In this document: piece after piece, positions 6,888 to 10,728 of the stretch | Layout: each line of letters begins with the position of its first letter | Position numbering within the stretch: the stretch's first letter is position 1 | NCBI GenBank assembly: GCA_030704765.1 | Contig: JAUYDD010000231.1 | Location: 1-10,728 of the forward strand | Direction: 5' to 3' | Source: Nanobdellota archaeon | GTDB lineage: Archaea; Nanobdellota; Nanobdellia; Pacearchaeales; GW2011-AR1 | Length of the DNA stretch: 10,728 nt | Made by a program: the position numbers and the translations under genes | The notes under the pieces: model-generated | The model's input: only the letters and a program-made list of their open reading frames with translations | The model's database searches: none | What the model was told of the DNA's origin: nothing

Positions 6888-7031
6888 TTATTTTTTATTG
6901 TTTAGTGGTTTATCCCAATAGGGAGATTTACATTTAGGACAAACAATAGGGGTTTCTTCGCTTCTTGTTATCCATTCATGCTTACACCTCTCACATTTGC
7001 ACTCATAAACCTTAATCTCTTTTTTAGCCAT
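6888..7031 (-). CDS. 47-residue zinc-ribbon protein
   Basis: The small frame encodes a zinc ribbon with Cys11, Cys13, Cys16, Cys31 and Cys34; CERC (13-16) and CPKC (31-34) are the likely zinc-binding knuckles. The motif KCKSPYWDKP after the second knuckle recurs in small archaeal zinc-ribbon proteins of unknown role (recalled, not checked). It starts at ATG 7031 and stops one base before the methyltransferase start, so it is probably co-transcribed with and coupled to it. A TATA-like box lies 21-29 bases upstream. It could regulate the restriction-modification genes or be an unrelated passenger; the sequence does not decide. Confidence 0.72.
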   Translation of the reverse strand: MAKKEIKVYECKCERCKHEWITRSEETPIVCPKCKSPYWDKPLNNKK

Positions 7032-7051
7032 AAAAGATTATGTATCCTCCG

Positions 7052-7060
7052 CTTTAAATA
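7052..7060 (-). promoter_or_regulatory. TATA-like box for the zinc-ribbon/methyltransferase operon
   Basis: On the minus strand this reads TATTTAAAG, 21-29 bases before ATG 7031. A GGAGGA lies between it and the start (7045-7050), about 13 bases from the ATG. That is too far for ordinary ribosome binding, and it would be upstream of a leaderless start. Confidence 0.45.
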
Positions 7061-7064
7061 CTTT

Positions 7065-7119
7065 ACTATAGTAATATACTACCCTAAAGTTTATAAACCC
7101 TATATACCTATAGTATATT
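7065..7119. promoter_or_regulatory. repeated palindromes in a divergent promoter region
   Basis: ACTATAGT (7065-7072) is a perfect palindrome. CTATAGTA occurs at 7066-7073 and again at 7108-7115, and AATATACTA (7073-7081) is the exact reverse complement of 7111-7119. These repeats bracket the transposase TATA-like box and lie just upstream of the methyltransferase operon promoter. They could be operators for a shared regulator, but in such AT-rich DNA chance matches are likely enough to keep confidence low. Confidence 0.3.
7090..7097 (+). promoter_or_regulatory. TATA-like box for the zinc-ribbon transposase
   Basis: TTTATAAA lies 23-30 bases before the ATG at 7120, the spacing of a leaderless archaeal promoter. 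Confidence 0.5.
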
Positions 7120-8031
7120 ATGATAAGTAATAAAACAATATGTTTAAAGTGCAAGAGTAAAAACATAATCAAATGGTGTAAAAGAAAAACTGAGAATAGG
7201 GGCTTAATTCAAAGATACAAGTGTAAAGATTGTGGAAAATATTTTGTTATTGATGATGGTTTTTATAGAATGAGAAATAGCCCTCAAAAAATTACATGTG
7301 CTATGGACTTATATTTTAAAGGATTAAGTACAAGAAAAGTTCAAGACCACTTTCAAGCATTTTATCCACATAATAGCTCTTGGGTTTCTATTTATAATTG
7401 GGTTATAAAATATTCTAAACAAATAAGCAAATTCACAGAAACATTAAAACTTCAATCAGGGGAAGAAGTTCAGATAGATGAGATAGAATACAAAAGAAGA
7501 AAAAGCCATAAAAAAGGAGAAAAAGGAACAGAAGATAATTATTTTGTTGATAGCATAGACCCTATAACAAAATTTATGGTAGCTTCTAATTATGTTCAAG
7601 CAAGAGGTAATCCTGAATTAGAAGAGGTGGCAAAAAGAATAAAAACAAAAACAGAAAAACAGGTCAAGATGGTTACAACAGATGGATTATTAAATTATGA
7701 AGGTATTGTAAAAAGTGTTTGGGGTTACAATAACAAATTAGGAAAATATAATGTTTTTCATAATAGGATTGTTACAAGCAAAGAAGAAGATGTTTTTAAT
7801 TATCAAATTGAACGATTACATAATTCAATCAGAGCAAGAACAAAGGTTATGAGAGGTTTTCATGGTTCTGTTATTTCTGCAAATGCTATTATGAAAGGTT
7901 ATGAAATTTATTATAACTTCATAACAAAACATCAGGCTATAAATTGCTGTCCTTATGAACTTGCTACTGACTTACAACTTAAATCTAATAATAAATGGTT
8001 GGAGTTGGTTGAAATGAGTGTTATAAATTAA
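7120..8031 (+). CDS. IS6/IS240-like DDE transposase with N-terminal zinc ribbon
   Basis: The 303-residue protein carries an N-terminal zinc ribbon (Cys8, Cys11, Cys35, Cys38), a helix-turn-helix-like region near 60-95 (GLSTRKVQDHF, SIYNWVIKY) and an RNase H-like DDE core. The candidate catalytic residues are Asp120 (VQIDEIEY), Asp188 (VTTDGL) and Glu231 (IERLHNSIRARTKVMRGFH). The last segment is typical of archaeal IS6/IS240-like enzymes. The protein looks full length, ending in the usual CPYELATDL-like tail. I find no convincing inverted repeats around it, and its stop lies 11 bases inside the convergent PIN gene. The insertion sequence is therefore either incomplete or has unrecognised ends. 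Confidence 0.82.
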   Translation: MISNKTICLKCKSKNIIKWCKRKTENRGLIQRYKCKDCGKYFVIDDGFYRMRNSPQKITCAMDLYFKGLSTRKVQDHFQAFYPHNSSWVSIYNWVIKYSKQISKFTETLKLQSGEEVQIDEIEYKRRKSHKKGEKGTEDNYFVDSIDPITKFMVASNYVQARGNPELEEVAKRIKTKTEKQVKMVTTDGLLNYEGIVKSVWGYNNKLGKYNVFHNRIVTSKEEDVFNYQIERLHNSIRARTKVMRGFHGSVISANAIMKGYEIYYNFITKHQAINCCPYELATDLQLKSNNKWLELVEMSVIN

Positions 8032-8610
8032 ACCCCTTTTCCTTTAGAACATCATCAAATCTCTCTGGTAAACATAAGACTAATTTGCTGTTCGGCATTC
8101 TTTCTTTTATATATTTATTTCCTTCTTGAATAAAGTGATTATCTGATGTAAGTAAAATATCACAATTTAAACTTAAAGCAGTTGTTAAATGAATAGCGTC
8201 TGAAGAATTTATATTTGTATCTCTGACGATTTCAAGACATTTAAACCAACTATTCACATCAACAAAATAATATCCTATTTCCATTTTGTGAGGTTTTAAT
8301 AATCTATTAACAAAACTTTCTTGAATCTCTTTTAAATCAGAATCGGATAAATCTCTTTCTCTTCTATTATTAATAATACTTTTAAGTGGCTCACCCATAC
8401 CCACTTTTTTATTAAAAAAGAAATGTTCTTGTTTAATATCTAATGCTTCCATAATACAAAAAAAGAAATGTGATATTTCCACTTCTTTTCTTTTGCTCTC
8501 TCAATTATACTACATGGCAATCCTTTTCCATTATTTATATCTATTATAAAATTTGTATCAAGATATAGATAAGGAACTTTGCCATTTTCTTTGGAATCAT
8601 CTACCACCAT
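8021..8610 (-). pseudogene. PIN-domain (VapC-like) ribonuclease, one-base frameshift
   Basis: Read from ATG 8610, the frame encodes a PIN-domain N-terminus (VPYLYLDTNFIID) to residue 51, then breaks at seven T (8458-8464). Shifting back one base continues as CIMEALDIKQEH to the stop at 8021. The bridged product has 196 residues and the four expected acidic residues: Asp18, Glu55, Asp138 (SSDAIHL) and Asp157 (LTSDNHF). PIN proteins of this kind cut RNA and often act as toxins. Unbridged, the downstream part alone lacks Asp18 and would be inactive. The break may be a sequencing error, real decay, or a -1 shift, since the tract is in phase as T TTT TTT. The start overlaps the preceding small gene by 10 bases. 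Confidence 0.75.
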
Positions 8611-8804
8611 TTGAGTTTGGCTTTTCTAACACTTTTCTTAGTAGGTTTTCTTCTAACATATTTCTTACCAGAACGAGTATATCCTGTCCTACATCTTTTA
8701 ACCATTTTGCCCTCTTTTTTATCTTCTTTAATAGAATCCTGATTATTTAAATCTTCTTTTTCTTCTTTATTCCCTTTCAATTTTTCTTTATCCTTATTTT
8801 TCAT
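8601..8804 (-). CDS. small basic protein upstream of the PIN gene, function unknown
   Basis: I do not recognise this 67-residue, Lys/Arg-rich protein. The N-terminal half is charged and low-complexity; the C-terminal half (CRTGYTRSGKKYVRRKPTKK) is strongly basic. It overlaps the PIN gene start by 10 bases, the arrangement typical of antitoxin-toxin pairs, but it shows no ribbon-helix-helix, AbrB or other antitoxin fold I can see. I prefer ATG 8804, preceded by a GAGGG-like element, over an upstream GTG at 8813. A shorter start at ATG 8705, preceded by GAGGG, would keep only the 34-residue basic part. The IS481-like element begins 32 bases upstream and may have displaced its promoter. Confidence 0.5.
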   Translation of the reverse strand: MKNKDKEKLKGNKEEKEDLNNQDSIKEDKKEGKMVKRCRTGYTRSGKKYVRRKPTKKSVRKAKLKWW

Positions 8805-8835
8805 TTTCAGCACCCTCTAACTTAACAATACAAAC

Positions 8836-8863
8836 TGTAGTATCCCGTTATTATTTCCTAACG
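8836..8863 (+). repeat. left inverted repeat of the IS481-like element
   Basis: It begins TGTAGTATCCCG and matches the right end at 22 of 28 positions. It lies 15 bases beyond the transposase stop codon at 8879-8881. Confidence 0.68.
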
Positions 8864-8878
8864 ACACTTTTTTTCGGT

Positions 8879-9736
8879 TTAGCATTTTCTGAGTTTCCTT
8901 ATAAAAGCCTGGGATGGTGTTTCAAGTATATCAAAGTTTAAAGATTTATGTGGTTTTAGATCATTGTACCAATACATGAATTCTTCTTTTGTTTCATATG
9001 CCTCTCTATTCCTATCATAACACTCAAACCATTTTTCTATCTTGCCATTAGATTGTGGATGTTTTATTTTTGTTAAAGTAGGTTTGATTCCTTTGAATTT
9101 TAGATATTCCTTAAATCGAGAATATGCGTCGACAAAGTTACTTGTAAATGTAGAACCATGATCACTTATGCATTGCCTTATCTTTCCATGCTTTAATGCC
9201 AATTCCATTCCTAGAATGGAATTGTCGGTTGATTCTTTTTCGCTTTCTATCAAAGCAAGCAGTTTTCTGCTTGCATCATCTTCAACTCCAAATACCCAAG
9301 TCCCTTTGAAATAATGCCAATCGATATGTACTGCAGTTAGACTGTGCCTTCTTTCATATCTGATCCAATTCTTCTTTCTTTTATCTTTATAGGTCTTCTT
9401 TTTAGCATAGCCCAGAAAGACTAAGATCTGGTGTATTCTATTGTGTCCTATATGCTTCTTGTAGTCTCTATCAATCAATCTTTCAAGAGTGTCAGCAGAA
9501 ACTCTGTATTTTTTATAAGCTTCTTTAACGGTTATTATTTCCCATTCATCAAATGGTTTCCGAGGACGACCGGCTAGTTTTCCTATGTCTGGGACTTCTC
9601 CAGTTTTATCAAATGCCTCCTTTACTTGATAGACTCTTCTTACACTTACTTTAGCCACTTTTCTTGCTTGATAAACTGTCTTACCATCACCAAGTCTTCT
9701 AAGTGTTTCTGTCAGCTTAGATCTTGTTAATTTCAT
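8879..9736 (-). CDS. IS481-like transposase
   Basis: The 285-residue protein has an N-terminal helix-turn-helix region (about 6-50), a GRPRKPF linker near 56-62, a second helix-turn-helix-like part (70-110) and an rve-type DDE core. The candidate catalytic residues are Asp139 (HIDWHYF), Asp192 (SDHGSTF) and Glu234 (HPQSNGKIEKWF), the last segment being highly typical of IS481. The tail FMYWYNDLKPHKSLN and ETPSQAF is also standard, so the enzyme looks intact and potentially active. I start it at ATG 9736, because a GTG start at 9787 would cross the inverted repeat and leave the element. Transcription runs toward the small basic protein and PIN genes. Confidence 0.88.
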   Translation of the reverse strand: MKLTRSKLTETLRRLGDGKTVYQARKVAKVSVRRVYQVKEAFDKTGEVPDIGKLAGRPRKPFDEWEIITVKEAYKKYRVSADTLERLIDRDYKKHIGHNRIHQILVFLGYAKKKTYKDKRKKNWIRYERRHSLTAVHIDWHYFKGTWVFGVEDDASRKLLALIESEKESTDNSILGMELALKHGKIRQCISDHGSTFTSNFVDAYSRFKEYLKFKGIKPTLTKIKHPQSNGKIEKWFECYDRNREAYETKEEFMYWYNDLKPHKSLNFDILETPSQAFIRKLRKC

Positions 9737-9753
9737 AGGTCTTACAATATCAG

Positions 9754-9781
9754 CCTTATGAAATAATTTCGGGATAGCACA
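9754..9781 (-). repeat. right inverted repeat of the IS481-like element
   Basis: Read inward on the minus strand it begins TGTGCTATCCCG. The transposase ATG at 9736 lies 18 bases inside this end, which rules out the GTG at 9787 as the true start because that lies outside the element. Confidence 0.68.
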
Positions 9782-9802
9782 ACACACAAATTAACCGTAA
9801 GC

Positions 9803-9810
9803 TTTATATA
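9803..9810 (+). promoter_or_regulatory. TATA box for ribosomal protein S8e
   Basis: TTTATATA is a near-consensus archaeal TATA box 22-29 bases before ATG 9832, giving a leaderless transcript. The IS481-like element ends 21 bases upstream of it, so the core promoter was spared. Confidence 0.65.
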
Positions 9811-9831
9811 CAAACTTTTATACGAATTCTC

Positions 9832-10197
9832 ATGGGATATGGAAGAAAGATAACTGGAGGAAAATACAAGAAATTTTCTAAAAAGAAAAAATACTCTTTA
9901 GCAGGAATAGTAAGAAAAGTAAAATTAGGAAAAACTAAACAAAAAAACTTGAGAGTAATGGGTGGAAATAAAAAGACAGTTCTATTGTCAGCTGAATATG
10001 CAAATGTAACAGACCCTAAAACTAAAAAAACTTCTGTATCTAAGATTAAAAATGTCTTGGAAACTCCTGCAAATCGTTTCTTAGCAAGACAAAATATTTT
10101 AGTTAAATCTGCAATTATAGAAACAGAGCTTGGAAAAGCCAAAATAACTAACAGACCAAGTCAGGAAGGTAATGTAGAAGCTGTATTAACTGAATAA
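9832..10197 (+). CDS. rps8e: 30S ribosomal protein S8e
   Basis: S8e is a small-subunit ribosomal protein shared by archaea and eukaryotes. The 121 residues cover the whole family: KITGGKYKKFSKKKKYSLAG at the N-terminus, then RVMGGNKK, ANVTDPKTKK, and the C-terminal signature IIETELGKAKITNRPSQEG (residues 95-113). The basic, low-complexity N-terminus is typical. This is the best single indicator that the host is an archaeon. The gene is monocistronic here, with its own leaderless promoter, and ends 12 bases before the convergent frameshifted gene. Confidence 0.95.
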   Translation: MGYGRKITGGKYKKFSKKKKYSLAGIVRKVKLGKTKQKNLRVMGGNKKTVLLSAEYANVTDPKTKKTSVSKIKNVLETPANRFLARQNILVKSAIIETELGKAKITNRPSQEGNVEAVLTE

Positions 10198-10209
10198 GAA
10201 TAATTCTGA

Positions 10210-10523
10210 TTAAGATAAGATTAAATCATCTGAATTAATGTAAGCTTTTTGCAAATATTCTGAAGAATAAACAGGAAAACTTAATTTTAAATCAAGCACT
10301 TCTCCACAAACCTCGACTGCAAAATGCTGCACATAATTTTCACCACAAATATGATTACAAACAACAAAAGGATTATCACAAAAGTATTGTTTTTATGAAA
10401 AACCCTTCTAACTCTGGGAACAGACCCTAATTCAGATATTTTACAGGCCAAATCATTTGCTTTTTCACAGCAATTACCATTACTATCAAAGTTTTCAAAG
10501 ATACTTAATATTCTCTCGTTCAT
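10210..10523 (-). pseudogene. frameshifted small protein, possible papain/transglutaminase-like fold
   Basis: The frame from ATG 10523 reads to VFHK and then loses sense at five A on the minus strand (T at 10390-10394), continuing as an unrelated hydrophobic string. Restoring one A gives a coherent 104-residue protein: NGNCCEKANDLACKISELG (15-33), then QYFCDNPFVVCNHICGENY, then QHFAVEVCGEVLDLK (66-80) and EYLQKAYINSDDLILS to the stop at 10210. A Cys near an N-terminal helix followed by His and Asp resembles Cys-His-Asp enzymes of the papain or transglutaminase fold, but this is only a pattern match. Sequencing error and true decay are both possible. Confidence 0.6.
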
Positions 10524-10547
10524 GACTAAAAGATGGATAGATAAATA

Positions 10548-10560
10548 ATTTATAAATATT
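10548..10560 (-). promoter_or_regulatory. TATA-like box for the frameshifted small protein
   Basis: On the minus strand this reads AATATTTATAAAT, 25-37 bases before ATG 10523. The position suits a near-leaderless transcript and supports the start chosen for the gene. Confidence 0.4.
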
Positions 10561-10578
10561 TATATGATGTCTTTTCAA

Positions 10579-10620
10579 AACCAACCGACATTGTCCGGAG
10601 TCGGACAATGTCAACCAACC
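10579..10620. repeat. 26-base hairpin flanked by exact 8-bp direct repeats
   Basis: GACATTGTCCG (10587-10597) and its exact reverse complement (10602-10612) enclose a 4-base loop. The direct repeat AACCAACC abuts on both sides (10579-10586 and 10613-10620). This is what remains when a mobile element is reduced to its two ends within an 8-bp target duplication. An operator or RNA hairpin upstream of the neighbouring gene is the alternative. Confidence 0.6.
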
Positions 10621-10635
10621 TGCTGTGTTGCATGA

Positions 10636-10728
10636 TTAGTAATAACTGAAGTGATATTGGCTTATTGTAGCAGGGATAGAATCATATTCTACCTTGAATT
10701 TTCTAAAAAGTTTAGTTATTTTATCCTT
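10636..10728 (-). CDS. possible C-terminal end of a gene entering from the right
   Basis: One minus-strand frame is open from the window edge for 30 codons to a TAA at 10636-10638; the other two minus frames hit stops within a few codons of the edge. The product, starting KDKITKLFRKFKVEYDS, is not recognisable. In DNA this AT-rich, 30 open codons can arise by chance, so this is tentative. Confidence 0.3.
   Translation of the reverse strand, partial: KDKITKLFRKFKVEYDSIPATISQYHFSYY

Larger units (their letters stand above)
8836..9781 (-). mobile_element. complete IS481-like insertion sequence, 946 bp
   Basis: Imperfect inverted repeats starting TGT bound the element: 8836-8863 and the complement of 9754-9781 match at 22 of 28 positions, including the run TATCCCG. 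One transposase gene fills the interior. The flanks show no perfect duplication; the best is ACAAAC before the left end against ACACAC after the right end (5 of 6), so the insertion may be old. It separates the ribosomal protein S8e promoter from the small basic protein/PIN gene pair. Confidence 0.72.

Noticed and set aside
7073..7119. 9-bp inverted repeats as ends of the zinc-ribbon transposase element
   Set aside because: Both copies lie on the same side of the transposase, so they cannot be its two ends; they are listed as a possible regulatory region.
8553..8750. 65-codon plus-strand frame opposite the small basic protein and PIN start
   Set aside because: Its Phe-rich product mirrors the Lys-rich reverse strand, and the PIN N-terminus with LDTNFIID is on the other strand.
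9804..10142. 112-codon minus-strand open frame opposite S8e
   Set aside because: S8e on the plus strand is a confident full-length match; the antisense product is a shadow of its Lys-rich coding.
1..10728. CRISPR arrays, tRNA and rRNA genes
   Set aside because: I saw no regularly spaced repeats, no cloverleaf with a conserved T-arm and no rRNA-like conserved sequence on either strand.

Overview
The window reads as AT-rich archaeal chromosome, probably from a small-genome DPANN-type lineage (the phylum is inference). The archaeal assignment rests on an archaeal/eukaryotic-type ribosomal protein S8e, a single-domain Sm-like protein, an archaeal-looking RNase Z, and TATA-like boxes 20-30 bases before many start codons with little or no leader.

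Layout. (1) 1-1179: a TATA-like box, two hairpin blocks (101-178 and 186-251) and the RNase Z gene. (2) 4357 down to 1160, minus strand: a tight leuB-leuC-leuD operon of bacterial type with gaps of 2 and 1 bases. It meets RNase Z tail to tail. (3) 4404-5024, minus strand: a two-helix membrane protein and an Lsm/Sm-like RNA-binding protein. (4) 5079-9781: an accessory segment. It holds a 215-bp MITE-like element bounded by 13-bp inverted repeats and an exact 15-bp target duplication; a type II restriction endonuclease (ThaI-like) convergent with a SPPY-type DNA methyltransferase; a 47-residue zinc-ribbon gene 1 base before the methyltransferase; an IS6/IS240-like zinc-ribbon DDE transposase; a PIN-domain (VapC-like) gene split by a one-base frameshift and overlapping a small basic protein; and a complete IS481-like insertion sequence with 28-bp imperfect ends. 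(5) 9803-10728: ribosomal protein S8e behind a clear leaderless promoter, a frameshifted small Cys/His protein, an exact 8-bp direct repeat enclosing a 26-base hairpin, and the tail of a possible further gene.

How the parts relate. The housekeeping genes (RNase Z, Lsm, S8e) concern RNA processing and translation. LeuBCD would interconvert isopropylmalates and oxidise the product to the leucine precursor, but no isopropylmalate synthase is in view. The segment between Lsm and S8e looks like an insertion-prone defence island: restriction-modification, a toxin-like nuclease and two transposases. Both broken genes are explained by one missing base in a homopolymer, so sequencing error must be excluded before calling either a pseudogene or a programmed frameshift. 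The least explained features are the two hairpin blocks before RNase Z, the two non-coding elements with perfect flanking duplications, and the frameshifted Cys/His protein.
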